NCBI GenBank assembly: GCA_050951465.1
Contig: JBMNJC010000028.1
Coordinates: 1 to 64,000, forward strand
Source of the DNA: JAAZHD01 sp012510895
GTDB taxonomy: Bacteria > Bacillota > Clostridia > Caldicoprobacterales > DTU083
Direction of reading: 5' to 3'
DNA length: 64,000 bases
Program-made: the position numbers and the translations under genes
Notes under the pieces: generated by a model
Database searches by the model: none
What the model was told of the DNA's origin: nothing
The model's input: only the letters and a program-made list of their open reading frames with translations
Part shown: positions 44,020 through 52,368 of the stretch, one piece after another
Layout of the letters: the number at the start of each line of letters is the position of its first letter
Numbering within the stretch: position 1 is the stretch's first letter

Positions 44020-44183
44020 ATGCAAACAAGAAGCATATTAAATAACTAAAAGCAGGATTAAATATCCTTGTTGTGGTATATATATACTAGCAATCAGGAA
44101 ATTGGGGTTTAAAGCCGTAAATCGGAAGATACAGATCTAAAGCCGGGGATCGTCTGATATACCGGCAGATTGGAGGTTGCAGC

Positions 44184-45182
44184 ATGATTCGGGAGGTATT
44201 GGAAGAGCTGGAGGAAAGAAATCTGTCTCCGCTGGCTGCAAAAAGCAGGAATAGCAAAGGACGCATGCGTCCCTCCGATCCCTGTGACATTCGAACAGAG
44301 TTTCAAAGAGATCGGGACAGAATCCTCCACTGTAAATCTTTCAGAAGGTTAAAGCATAAGACCCAGGTATTTATATCCCCGGAAGGCGATCATTACCGGA
44401 CCCGTTTAACTCATACCCTGGAGGTATCACAGATTGCACGTACTATAGCCCGTGCTCTTCGTCTAAATGAAGATTTAACAGAGGCAATGTCTTTGGGCCA
44501 CGATCTTGGACATACCCCATTTGGACATACCGGTGAACGTCTGCTTAACGAGATTTCCTCTAAAGGATTCCAGCACAATAAGCACAGCCTCCGAGTTGTG
44601 GATGTTTTGGAAGGAAATAATGGGCTGAATTTGACCTGGGAGGTTCGGGATGGAATTTTGAATCATACAAAATCTGGAAAACCATCTACTTTAGAAGGGC
44701 AAGTATTGTCATTAAGCGATCGTATTGCGTATATCAACCATGATATCGATGATGCAATCAGAGCCAGGATTATATCACAGGAAGATTTACCGAGAGATTG
44801 TATAGAGATTCTTGGTAAAACTCATAATGAAAGAATAGATACAATGGTGAAGGATATTATATACAATAGCGCAGGGAAAGACAGGGTGGCAATGAGCCCC
44901 TTAATAGGAGAGGCTACGGAAAAGCTTCGGAATTTTATGTTTCAGGCAGTATATATTGATTCTTTTGCCAAGGCTGAAGAAAAAAAGGCTATGTATGTCC
45001 TGGAAGAGTTGTTTAAGCACTTTATACGGCATCCGGATACCCTTCCAAAAGAATATAGGGCTTATATATGTCAATATGGCGAAGAACAAGCAGTTTGTGA
45101 CTATATTGCTGGGATGACTGACCGCTATGCCCTAAGAGTCTTCCATGAATTATTTATACCTTCCTCATGGAGTCAGATCTAA
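44184..45182 (+). CDS. dgt: dGTPase-like HD-domain nucleotide triphosphohydrolase
   Basis: This 332-residue protein has the HD-domain motifs of the deoxyguanosine triphosphatase family: HTLEVSQIARTIARAL, then HDLGHTPFGHTGE, and a later SDRIAYINHDIDDA. These hydrolyse dNTPs to nucleoside and triphosphate. It is the short, Firmicute-type form. A GGAGG site lies 8 nt before the start. It precedes dnaG-rpoD, an order common in clostridia. Confidence 0.95.
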   Translation: MIREVLEELEERNLSPLAAKSRNSKGRMRPSDPCDIRTEFQRDRDRILHCKSFRRLKHKTQVFISPEGDHYRTRLTHTLEVSQIARTIARALRLNEDLTEAMSLGHDLGHTPFGHTGERLLNEISSKGFQHNKHSLRVVDVLEGNNGLNLTWEVRDGILNHTKSGKPSTLEGQVLSLSDRIAYINHDIDDAIRARIISQEDLPRDCIEILGKTHNERIDTMVKDIIYNSAGKDRVAMSPLIGEATEKLRNFMFQAVYIDSFAKAEEKKAMYVLEELFKHFIRHPDTLPKEYRAYICQYGEEQAVCDYIAGMTDRYALRVFHELFIPSSWSQI

Positions 45183-45356
45183 TTAATTTGAACCCTGCAG
45201 GAATATATAAAATAATGTCGAATTGTGTATATGTATGTGTTTTCTTGTATTATGGTTTGGAAAAATTTGATAGTACTGGATGAATAAAAAAGAAGGAAAA
45301 TTTAATGATTTGGCGAACATATATATACGGAAACAGACGGAAACAGGTGAAGTGTA

Positions 45357-47195
45357 TTGATATGGTTTCCCGAAGACTGGATTGATGAGGTGGTATCAAG
45401 AAACGATATCGTAGATGTTGTAAGCGAATATGTGGCATTGAAGCCCAGCGGAAGAAGCTATTTTGCCCTATGTCCGTTTCATAATGAAAAGACAGCATCC
45501 TTTCATGTATCACCAGAGAAACAAATATATCATTGTTTTGGGTGTGGTGAGGGGGGCAATGTCGTTACCTTTGTAATGAATATGGAACGGATGGACTTTA
45601 TTGAAGCCATGAAATATCTGGCAGAACGAGCCGGTGTTTCCCTTCCTGAAGGCACTGATGCAAAGCGTGCTGCTCAGGAACAGAATGAAAGGCAGCATTT
45701 ATACGATATCAATAAAGAATGTGCCCGTTTTTTTCATCAGAATCTGATGAAAGCTGAAGGGAAGAGAGTTCTCGATTATCTCTATTCCCGCGGGCTGGAT
45801 ATGCATACAATAAGAAAATTTGGCTTGGGATATGCTCCAAGCAGCTGGAATAGTGCCAGAGACCATCTGCTAAAAGTAGGTTATACCGACGAACAGTTGT
45901 TAAAAGCCGGAATCACTGTTCAAGGCAGTGATAAAGAAAGTATTTACGACAGATTTCGCAATCGGATCATGTTTCCGATTTTCAATAGAAGAGGTGCCAT
46001 ACTGGGTTTTGGAGGCAGAGTTTTGGATGATTCCCTGCCTAAATACCTTAATTCCCCCGATACTCCTGTATTTAACAAAAGCAGAAACCTCTTCGGATTA
46101 CACCTTGCCGCAAAAGTAAAACCATTGGAATTTTTAATTCTTGTGGAAGGTTATATGGATGTAATTTCATTGCATCAGTTTGGGTTTTCGCAGGCTGTGG
46201 CAACATTGGGCACCTCATTGACGGCAGAGCAGGCCAAGCTAATGCGGCGGTATAGTCCTGATATATATATTGCTTATGATGGTGATACATCCGGCCAAAA
46301 GGCTGCTATGCGCGCACTTGATATATTACAGGAAGCAGGCTGTAAACCGCGTGTTATGGAGTTTCCAAAAGAACTGGATCCGGATGAGATACTCAAAATG
46401 TATGGGCCTGAATACTTCCGAAAGCTTATGGATAAAAGTCTGCCCTTTATCGAATACAAACTATTCAAGCTGCGTAAACAACATGATTTAAATTCCGTAG
46501 AAGGTAAAGTAAAGTATGCAAGTGCTGCAGCAGAAGTACTTGCGACAGTTGAAAATTACATTGAGAGAGATGCTTATATAAAGGAATTGGAATCATTATT
46601 AGGTATCCGCTCACGGGCTATATATGATCAGATTGCAAAAGTACAAGCCGCAGGGCAGAAGCAAATTAAGCAGCAAAGGAATAGGACTGGTAATTATAGG
46701 TATACTAAAAACAAATTAAGTTCAAGCGTCCTGAAGCCCGGTACAATCAGAGCTGAAGCTTATTTAGTGAACCTTATGGTACAGGATGCATCTATAGCCC
46801 GAAAAGTCCTGAAAGGTCTGGAAGGTTTGACTTTACAAGAACCATTATATCAACGGATAGTGGAGATTGTGAAAAACTTGTTGGATAGAAAAGGAGAGGT
46901 CAGCGAAGCACAAGTGTTGAACCATTTGGAGTCAAAAGAAGATATTAAGAAATTGGCAGAACTATTTCAAAGAAATATAGAGTATGATAACATAGATATA
47001 TTTTTATCTGACTGTCTGAATCAGGTTGCTATGGGAATATTGGAGAAACAGAGACGGGAAATACAGGAGGAAATCAACATCATGGACCGGGAAGGCATTC
47101 CGGATCCAGTTAGGTATAAATCCTTGCTTAAGGAATTGCAGCTGCTCAATCATAAAATGAGCATCTATAGATTTGGAAAGGAGGGGAATGCGTGA
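45357..47195 (+). CDS. dnaG: DNA primase
   Basis: This 612-residue primase makes RNA primers for replication. The N-terminal zinc-binding domain reads CPFHNEKTASFHVSPEK, then HCFGCGEGGN; the TOPRIM domain has LVEGYMDVISL and AYDGDTSGQKAA; a C-terminal helicase-binding domain follows after a linker near residue 440. It starts with TTG after an AGGTGA site. The stop overlaps the rpoD GTG (GTGA), as in the macromolecular synthesis operon. Confidence 0.98.
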   Translation: MIWFPEDWIDEVVSRNDIVDVVSEYVALKPSGRSYFALCPFHNEKTASFHVSPEKQIYHCFGCGEGGNVVTFVMNMERMDFIEAMKYLAERAGVSLPEGTDAKRAAQEQNERQHLYDINKECARFFHQNLMKAEGKRVLDYLYSRGLDMHTIRKFGLGYAPSSWNSARDHLLKVGYTDEQLLKAGITVQGSDKESIYDRFRNRIMFPIFNRRGAILGFGGRVLDDSLPKYLNSPDTPVFNKSRNLFGLHLAAKVKPLEFLILVEGYMDVISLHQFGFSQAVATLGTSLTAEQAKLMRRYSPDIYIAYDGDTSGQKAAMRALDILQEAGCKPRVMEFPKELDPDEILKMYGPEYFRKLMDKSLPFIEYKLFKLRKQHDLNSVEGKVKYASAAAEVLATVENYIERDAYIKELESLLGIRSRAIYDQIAKVQAAGQKQIKQQRNRTGNYRYTKNKLSSSVLKPGTIRAEAYLVNLMVQDASIARKVLKGLEGLTLQEPLYQRIVEIVKNLLDRKGEVSEAQVLNHLESKEDIKKLAELFQRNIEYDNIDIFLSDCLNQVAMGILEKQRREIQEEINIMDREGIPDPVRYKSLLKELQLLNHKMSIYRFGKEGNA

Positions 47196-48259
47196 ACAAC
47201 AGAGAAGCGAAAATGGATAAGATTAAAGAGCTCATTAATAAAGGCAAGTCAAAAGGTTCCCTCACTTATAAAGAGATTATGGACATGCTTGAGGAAATCG
47301 AACTACAGCCTGAGCAAATTGAAAAAATATATGAAACGCTGGAATCCCTCAATATTGAGGTTATTGATGAAGAAGCATTAGATGATGATTCCATCGTTGA
47401 AGATCCGTCGGAAAATATTCCGGAAGGTGTAAATATAGATGATCCTGTGCGCATGTATCTTAAAGAGATCGGAAAGGTTCCCTTGCTGACAGCTGAGGAA
47501 GAAGTAGAACTGGCAAAACGCATGGAACAAGGGGATGAAATGGCCAAACGAAAGCTGGTAGAAGCAAATCTCCGTTTGGTGGTCAGCATAGCTAAGAGAT
47601 ATGTTGGCCGTGGAATGTTATTTCTTGATTTGATACAAGAAGGAAACCTTGGGCTTATAAAGGCCGTAGAAAAATTTGATCATAAAAAAGGGTTTAAATT
47701 CAGCACTTATGCCACCTGGTGGATTCGACAGGCCATTACCCGAGCCATTGCAGATCAGGCCAGAACCATAAGAATTCCTGTGCATATGGTTGAGACCATC
47801 AATAAACTGGTTCGGGTTTCCAGGCAGCTATTGCAGGAATATGGGCGTGAACCCCTCCCGGAGGAAATTGCAGAGGAAATGGGCATACCGGAAGAAAAGG
47901 TGCGTGAGATTATGAAAATAGCTCAGGAGCCTGTTTCTTTGGAGACCCCTATTGGGGAAGAGGAGGACAGCCATCTGGGAGATTTTATTCCAGACGAAGA
48001 TGCACCCGCTCCTGCGGAAGCGGCTGCTTTCACTTTGTTGAAAGAGCAATTGATGGATGTTTTGGATACTCTGACCGATCGTGAGGAAAAGGTATTACGG
48101 CTCCGCTTTGGGCTGGATGACGGAAGAGCACGTACTCTGGAAGAGGTAGGCAAAGAATTCGACGTTACCAGGGAAAGAATCCGGCAAATCGAAGCAAAAG
48201 CACTGCGAAAGCTTCGCCATCCGAGCAGGAGTAAAAAATTGAAGGATTATCTGGACTAA
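47192..48259 (+). CDS. rpoD: RNA polymerase primary sigma factor SigA
   Basis: This 355-residue sigma-70 factor has a short region 1.1, region 1.2 (DDPVRMYLKEIGKVPLL), region 2 (LRLVVSIAKRYVGRGMLFLDLIQEGNLGLIKAVEKF, KFSTYATWWIRQAI), region 3 and region 4 (TLEEVGKEFDVTRERIRQIEAKALRKLRHP). It is shorter than the E. coli protein, as in most Firmicutes. GTG at 47192 has AAAGGAGGGG upstream. It directs most transcription of the promoters marked in this window. Confidence 0.98.
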   Translation: MNNREAKMDKIKELINKGKSKGSLTYKEIMDMLEEIELQPEQIEKIYETLESLNIEVIDEEALDDDSIVEDPSENIPEGVNIDDPVRMYLKEIGKVPLLTAEEEVELAKRMEQGDEMAKRKLVEANLRLVVSIAKRYVGRGMLFLDLIQEGNLGLIKAVEKFDHKKGFKFSTYATWWIRQAITRAIADQARTIRIPVHMVETINKLVRVSRQLLQEYGREPLPEEIAEEMGIPEEKVREIMKIAQEPVSLETPIGEEEDSHLGDFIPDEDAPAPAEAAAFTLLKEQLMDVLDTLTDREEKVLRLRFGLDDGRARTLEEVGKEFDVTRERIRQIEAKALRKLRHPSRSKKLKDYLD

Positions 48260-48285
48260 CAGCGGATAACCGCTTATCCGCTGTT
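48258..48285 (+). terminator. Hairpin at the rpoD 3' end
   Basis: AACAGCGGATAA (48258-48269) and TTATCCGCTGTT (48274-48285) form a perfect 12-bp stem with a 4-nt loop. No U-tract follows, so it may stabilise or process the mRNA instead of being a strong Rho-independent terminator. Confidence 0.55.
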
Positions 48286-48322
48286 GCCGGATTTGCTGTT
48301 AACTGTTTTTAAAAAGCACATA

Positions 48323-48351
48323 TTGACACGGAAAGAATCATGGGATATAAT
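48323..48351 (+). promoter_or_regulatory. Sigma-A promoter of the CAT tRNA
   Basis: Perfect TTGACA (48323-48328) and perfect TATAAT (48346-48351) are 17 bp apart, 10 bp before the tRNA. This is a consensus promoter, typical of stable RNA genes. Confidence 0.93.
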
Positions 48352-48361
48352 TAATATATCC

Positions 48362-48438
48362 GGGCCTTTAGCTCAGTTGGTTAGAGCAACCGGCTCATAA
48401 CCGGTCGGTCCGGGGTTCGAGTCCCTGAAGGCCCACCA
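48362..48438 (+). tRNA. tRNA with CAT anticodon (Met, or Ile2 with lysidine)
   Basis: The acceptor stem GGGCCTT / AAGGCCC, the D arm AGCTCAGTTGGTTAGAGC, the anticodon loop CTCATAA and the T loop GGTTCGAGTCC fold well, and CCA is encoded. C4-G69 and C5-G68 pairs and the body sequence resemble bacterial tRNA-Ile2, whose C34 is changed to lysidine, as much as elongator tRNA-Met. The sequence alone cannot decide. It is not an initiator tRNA, since the first base pair is G-C. Confidence 0.93.
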
Positions 48439-48469
48439 ATATTTAACCGGAAATCTATTCCAACAGGAG

Positions 48470-48493
48470 ACACCGCATAAAACGGTGTTTTTT
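48470..48493 (+). terminator. Terminator after the CAT tRNA
   Basis: ACACCG (48470-48475) and CGGTGT (48483-48488) form a 6-bp stem with a 7-nt loop and a run of T. It ends the tRNA transcript just before trmK. Confidence 0.82.
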
Positions 48494-48533
48494 GCTTTAC
48501 CTAAGAGGGAAAAAAAGGAGAATAAGCGGCTGT

Positions 48534-49235
48534 ATGAACCTGAAACCTCGATTACAGGCAATTGCTGATATGGTACCTTGTTCTCAGACAGTAGCCGATA
48601 TAGGTACGGATCACGGTTATATTCCGCTGTCTCTGATACGGAGCGGCCAGGCACAATATGCAATAGCTTCAGATATCAGCAGGGGTTCATTGGATAAAGC
48701 AAAGCAGTTGATTTGCCTGCATAATTTAAGCCGCTGCATGGAAACCAGGTTGGGCAATGGATTAAGCGTGTTATCACCCGGAGAAGCTGATGTAATCATT
48801 ATTGCAGGCATGGGAGGCATACTGATACGGGATATTATAAAGAGGGATGAAGAGATTGCCCGCAGTGCCGGCACATTGATCCTTCAGCCTATGAATTGTC
48901 AAGGAGAGTTGCGCAGCTGGCTTCTTTCCAGTGGTTTTATAATAACAGATGAGGAACTTGCAAGGGAAGGCAGCAGATTTTATGAAATTATTACAGCCAA
49001 ACCCGGTGAAATATCGTCTGAGTATAAAAAGATAGCAGATTATGATATTGGCTGGAAGTTGGTGGAGAAGAAACACCCGTTATTAAATGAATGGTTGGAA
49101 AGAAAAATACATGTTTTAGAGGAGATCATTGTCGTACTGGAAAAGGGACAAAGCATGGAAGCGGCAGAACGGTTGAAATACTATGAAGTGAAGTACAGGC
49201 AGTTTAAGGAGGTATACAATTGCTCTGTCAGGTAA
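48534..49235 (+). CDS. trmK: tRNA (adenine(22)-N(1))-methyltransferase TrmK
   Basis: This 233-residue class I SAM methyltransferase (B. subtilis YqfN/TrmK) methylates A22 of tRNA. It begins NLKPRLQAIADMVP, then the SAM motif VADIGTDHGYIPLSL, and later DVIIIAGMGGILIRDII and LQPMNCQGELRSWL. It overlaps the following Nif3-like gene by 16 nt. The trmK-nif3 order after rpoD is the B. subtilis order. The start was taken at 48534; AAGGAG is at a long 13-nt spacing. Confidence 0.94.
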   Translation: MNLKPRLQAIADMVPCSQTVADIGTDHGYIPLSLIRSGQAQYAIASDISRGSLDKAKQLICLHNLSRCMETRLGNGLSVLSPGEADVIIIAGMGGILIRDIIKRDEEIARSAGTLILQPMNCQGELRSWLLSSGFIITDEELAREGSRFYEIITAKPGEISSEYKKIADYDIGWKLVEKKHPLLNEWLERKIHVLEEIIVVLEKGQSMEAAERLKYYEVKYRQFKEVYNCSVR

Positions 49236-50050
49236 AAGATTTTATAGAGATAATGGAAAGCATTGCACCGGAATATCTGGCAGAACCTTGGGATAATATA
49301 GGACTCCTTATTGGCAGCAGTAAAGCACCGGTTAAAAGAGTCATGATAACTTTGGACGTGACTGCCGATGTTATAAACCATGCTGTAGAAACCAAGTGCG
49401 ATCTGATAATAAGCCATCATCCTGTAATATTTCAACCTATTAAAGAAGTAAATGATATCACTCAAACAGGGTCTTATATCCTGAAACTGGCAGAGGCTGG
49501 CATTTGTGTTTATTCTGCTCATACCAATTTTGATAAGGCCAAGGGCGGAGTCGACGATGTGTTGGCAAAGATTTCAGGACTTAATGATATTAAGCCGCTT
49601 ATTGCTGATTATGGATCAGACTGCACGGGGACTCCGGGATATTGTCCGTCTATCGGCCGTATAGGAAGACTAGAAGAAAAAATGACGTTGAAAGATTATC
49701 TCAAAAAAGTGAAAAAATCATTGTCTGCTGATACAGTTGATTATATAGGGGATCCTTTAAGGGAAATTCAATTGGTTGCTTCAGTTGCCGGAGCCGGTGG
49801 AGATTTTATAAAGAAGGCTCAGGAAGCCGGAGCAGATTTATTCATTACAGGAGAAGCCAAATATCACGAAACATTGCAAGTATTAGACGGGAATATGGCA
49901 TTGGCTGTATTTGGTCACGGAACTACGGAAATTCCTGCCATGATGGATTTAAAACGACGTTTACAAAAGAAAATCCATGAATTACAATGGGATATAGATA
50001 TAGTAACATCCAAAATGGAAGGAAATTATTTTAGAAGGATAAAGGAGTGA
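49220..50050 (+). CDS. Nif3-like dinuclear metal centre protein (YqfO-like)
   Basis: This 276-residue protein has the Nif3/NIF3L1 pattern: AEPWDNIGLLIGS, TLDVTADVINHAVETKCDLIISHHPVIFQP with two metal-binding histidines, AHTNFDKAKGGVDDVLA, and the C-terminal FITGEAKYHE and FGHGTTE metal ligands. It lacks the PII-like insert of the longer B. subtilis YqfO. Members may have GTP cyclohydrolase-like or chaperone roles; function is unsettled. TTG start after AAGGAGG. Confidence 0.92.
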   Translation: MLCQVKDFIEIMESIAPEYLAEPWDNIGLLIGSSKAPVKRVMITLDVTADVINHAVETKCDLIISHHPVIFQPIKEVNDITQTGSYILKLAEAGICVYSAHTNFDKAKGGVDDVLAKISGLNDIKPLIADYGSDCTGTPGYCPSIGRIGRLEEKMTLKDYLKKVKKSLSADTVDYIGDPLREIQLVASVAGAGGDFIKKAQEAGADLFITGEAKYHETLQVLDGNMALAVFGHGTTEIPAMMDLKRRLQKKIHELQWDIDIVTSKMEGNYFRRIKE

Positions 50051-50095
50051 GCCGTGCTTATTCCTTTTTATCTTAATAGAAGGAGGATGCAGAGT

Positions 50096-50818
50096 ATGGA
50101 AAGATTGGCCACTCTATGGAAATATCAGGAAATAGATTTGATAATGGATCAATATATTCAGGAAAAAAGAAACTGTAACTCGCGTCAAAAGTTGGTAAAG
50201 ATCAGAGATTATCTAATAAAGCAGGAAGAGACTTTAATGAGCATGGATAAAGATGCGGTTCGCCGAAGCAATTTATTAAGTAAATTGCAGCAGGATTGCG
50301 ATGAAATTGATAAACAGATTCAGGAACGAATAAAAAAACTGGAATCCGAAGAATTTGATACGCTTAGTGAACTGGAAGAACTAATGACAGAAGGAATTCA
50401 ACTTAAAGATAGTATAGCTAAAAAGGAGGCTGAGCTTAAGAGGCTGGCAAAAGATCTGAATAACTTTCAAAGCAAATTAAACAGTATTAGAGGGAGAGTT
50501 GCAAAGGCTAAAAAAGAATACCAGGAAATTAAAAAGGTTTACGATAAGGAAGTAGAAGGAATAAATAAAAAACTTGCTGAACAAAAAGAAAAGCGTGATG
50601 AAGTTGAAAAAGCAATCAGCAAGGAGTTATTATCAAAATATAAAAATATTAAAGCCGGCAGAACACCTGTAATTACACCCCTGATTGGAAATCAGTGCGG
50701 AGGATGTTTTATGAGCCTGGCTTCCTTGGTTGTTCAAAGAGTTAAGGAAAACAAACAAATTGTAGAGTGTGAAAACTGTGGGAGAATTTTATTTGACAAG
50801 GAATCTATTTCCGGTTGA
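50096..50818 (+). CDS. Coiled-coil protein with C4 zinc ribbon
   Basis: This 240-residue protein has a long coiled coil (about residues 30-190, with AKKEAELKRLAKDLNNFQSKL) and a C-terminal zinc ribbon: GNQCGGCFMSLAS followed by VECENCGRILF. This is the CT398/HP0958-like family of zinc-ribbon coiled-coil proteins, found next to Nif3 genes. Roles in RNA or protein scaffolding have been suggested. The ATG at 50096 has AAGGAGG upstream. rnpB follows at once. Confidence 0.9.
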   Translation: MERLATLWKYQEIDLIMDQYIQEKRNCNSRQKLVKIRDYLIKQEETLMSMDKDAVRRSNLLSKLQQDCDEIDKQIQERIKKLESEEFDTLSELEELMTEGIQLKDSIAKKEAELKRLAKDLNNFQSKLNSIRGRVAKAKKEYQEIKKVYDKEVEGINKKLAEQKEKRDEVEKAISKELLSKYKNIKAGRTPVITPLIGNQCGGCFMSLASLVVQRVKENKQIVECENCGRILFDKESISG

Positions 50819-50842
50819 CGAGAGAATCCGGGTATGTAAAAT
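50815..50842 (+). promoter_or_regulatory. Possible promoter of rnpB
   Basis: TTGACG (50815-50820), inside the last codons of the preceding gene, and TAAAAT (50837-50842) have 16 bp between them. The distance to the mapped rnpB 5' helix is about 27 bp, somewhat long, so a different -10 in the following TATATATA is possible. Confidence 0.35.
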
Positions 50843-50868
50843 ATATATAGGACATAAGAGTACAATAT

Positions 50869-51273
50869 GTTCAAAAGGTGAGTAAGACAAATGATCGCGG
50901 CTGCTTAAATGCAGACGAGGAAAGTCCGAGCTCCATAGGGCAGGATGCTGGGTAATACCCAGTGGAGGCGACTCCAAGGATAGTGCAACAGAAATAGACA
51001 GCGTTCCTGAAATCGGGAGTCATATACTGCAACTCAGAATATGGCTTTCTGATCCCGGAGCGTAATGGTGGAAAGGTGAGGTAAGAGCTCACCAGCATCC
51101 AGGCGACTGGAATGGCTATGTAAACCCCATCCGGAGCAAGACTGTATAGAGGACATAATACGGCTGCCCGTCGTGTCCTGGGAAAAGTCGCTTGAGCCTG
51201 TTGGCAACAACAGGCCTAGATAGATGATCATTCGCGACAGAACTCGGCTTATGGCTTAGCTCACTTTTTGAAC
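50869..51273 (+). ncRNA. rnpB: RNase P RNA
   Basis: The catalytic RNA of RNase P, which cuts the 5' leader from tRNA precursors. The diagnostic GAGGAAAGTCCGAGCTCC is present near 50920, with AGGGCAGGATGCTGGGTAATACCCAG after it. The 3' half has the ACAGAACTCGGCTTA block near 51238, as in other bacterial RNase P RNAs. P1 pairs GTTCAAAAGGTGAG (50869-50882) with CTCACTTTTTGAAC (51260-51273), which sets the ends. Length is about 405 nt. Confidence 0.95.
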
Positions 51274-51301
51274 ATATTTTATTTTTACATACATTTAAAA
51301 T

Positions 51302-51341
51302 AAAAAAGTATCTCATTTTTTCCCTTTGAGATACTTTTTAT
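51302..51341. terminator. Bidirectional terminator between rnpB and the HPr-like gene
   Basis: AAAAGTATCTCA (51304-51315) and TGAGATACTTTT (51327-51338) form a perfect 12-bp stem, with T-rich sequence on both sides in either direction. It serves the convergent rnpB and HPr-like genes and touches the stop codon of the latter. Confidence 0.9.
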
Positions 51342-51574
51342 TGTAACAGATATCGGCTTTTATCCAGCTGACCGGCAAACTCACAGGCATCTTCGCCTTC
51401 GGCTATTATTGTGAGCGGCTGATGTGCCATTAAGGAGATTATGCCCATCATACTCTTACCGTCTACGATTTTGTTGCATGCTTTCACTTTAATATTGCAG
51501 CGGTATTTTGAACTCAATATTATGAAATCTCTGATTTCAGCAAGATTATTCAGCTGGACCTTTCGTTTTATCAC
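51338..51574 (-). CDS. HPr-fold protein lacking the active-site histidine
   Basis: This 78-residue protein aligns with HPr over its length. The HPr serine region is present (DGKSMMGIISL, matching the KSIMGVMSL block with Ser46), and so is the final beta strand (PLTIIAEGEDA). The phosphorylatable His15 with its HARPA context is missing: the region reads NNLAEIRDFI. Such proteins cannot act in the phosphotransfer chain at His15, but may be regulatory, like Crh. It starts with GTG after AAGGGGGTGAAT. No PTS genes are near. Confidence 0.88.
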   Translation of the reverse strand: MIKRKVQLNNLAEIRDFIILSSKYRCNIKVKACNKIVDGKSMMGIISLMAHQPLTIIAEGEDACEFAGQLDKSRYLLQ

Positions 51575-51705
51575 TAGCTATTCACCCCCTTAAAATTTAT
51601 TATGACATATGAGAAAAAAATATGCAATCTGTCAAACAACCAATAATTTACATGTGAATTCAGTTAATTTGACAATAATTTTGAAAGCATTTTTAGCATT
51701 TTTAT

Positions 51706-51734
51706 TGGACATACCGGCCGCTTATGTTTAATAT
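51706..51734 (+). promoter_or_regulatory. Predicted promoter of the dCMP deaminase gene
   Basis: TGGACA (51706-51711) and TAATAT (51729-51734) have 17 bp between them, about 57 bp upstream of the start. The rest of the 51575-51791 gap is AT-rich with no gene seen. Confidence 0.45.
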
Positions 51735-51791
51735 ATTAATGTGCTTTACTGTGCATTATGATGAATTACTGATTTAAGAGGAGCTGATATA

Positions 51792-52301
51792 ATGAGCAAA
51801 CGGAAAGATTACATAAACTGGGATGAATATTTTATGGGTATTGCCTTGCTGTCCTGTCACAGAAGCAAAGATCCTGCCACACCGGTAGGAGCCTGTATAG
51901 TAGATAAGGCTTCCAATCGTATATTAAGCGTCGGATATAATGGTTTTCCCATTGGCTGTTCCGATGATGAATTTCCATGGGAAAGGGAGGGAGATACTTT
52001 AGATACAAAGTATCCCTATGTGGTTCATGCTGAGCTGAATGCCATATTAAATAATCGTAGTGCTTCTTTTGAAGGAAATAAGATATATACAACTCTGTTT
52101 CCCTGTAATGAATGCACTAAGGCTATTATTCAGGCAGGTATAAAAGAAATCATCTATCTAAGCGATAAATATGCTGATACTGACAGTGTAAAGGCATCCA
52201 AAAGAATGTTACAGGAGGCCGGTGTCAAAATACGCCAGTTTAAAAGCGATTTAAAAAGCCTGACATTATCCTTTTTACCTGAGCCGCCTAAAAATTCATA
52301 A
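51792..52301 (+). CDS. Deoxycytidylate deaminase (ComEB-like)
   Basis: This 169-residue zinc deaminase converts dCMP to dUMP, giving the dTMP precursor. Motifs: VHAELNAIL with the zinc histidine and catalytic glutamate, and PCNECTKAIIQ with the two zinc cysteines. The N-terminal CHRSKDPATPVGACIVD is also typical. GAGGAG precedes the ATG. It resembles B. subtilis ComEB but has no competence genes nearby. Confidence 0.93.
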   Translation: MSKRKDYINWDEYFMGIALLSCHRSKDPATPVGACIVDKASNRILSVGYNGFPIGCSDDEFPWEREGDTLDTKYPYVVHAELNAILNNRSASFEGNKIYTTLFPCNECTKAIIQAGIKEIIYLSDKYADTDSVKASKRMLQEAGVKIRQFKSDLKSLTLSFLPEPPKNS

Positions 52302-52368
52302 TCAATCTCCTCCTTTTTGACATAATATAAAAAAGATATTTGTATCAGCAAATCAGGGAGGGATGGTT

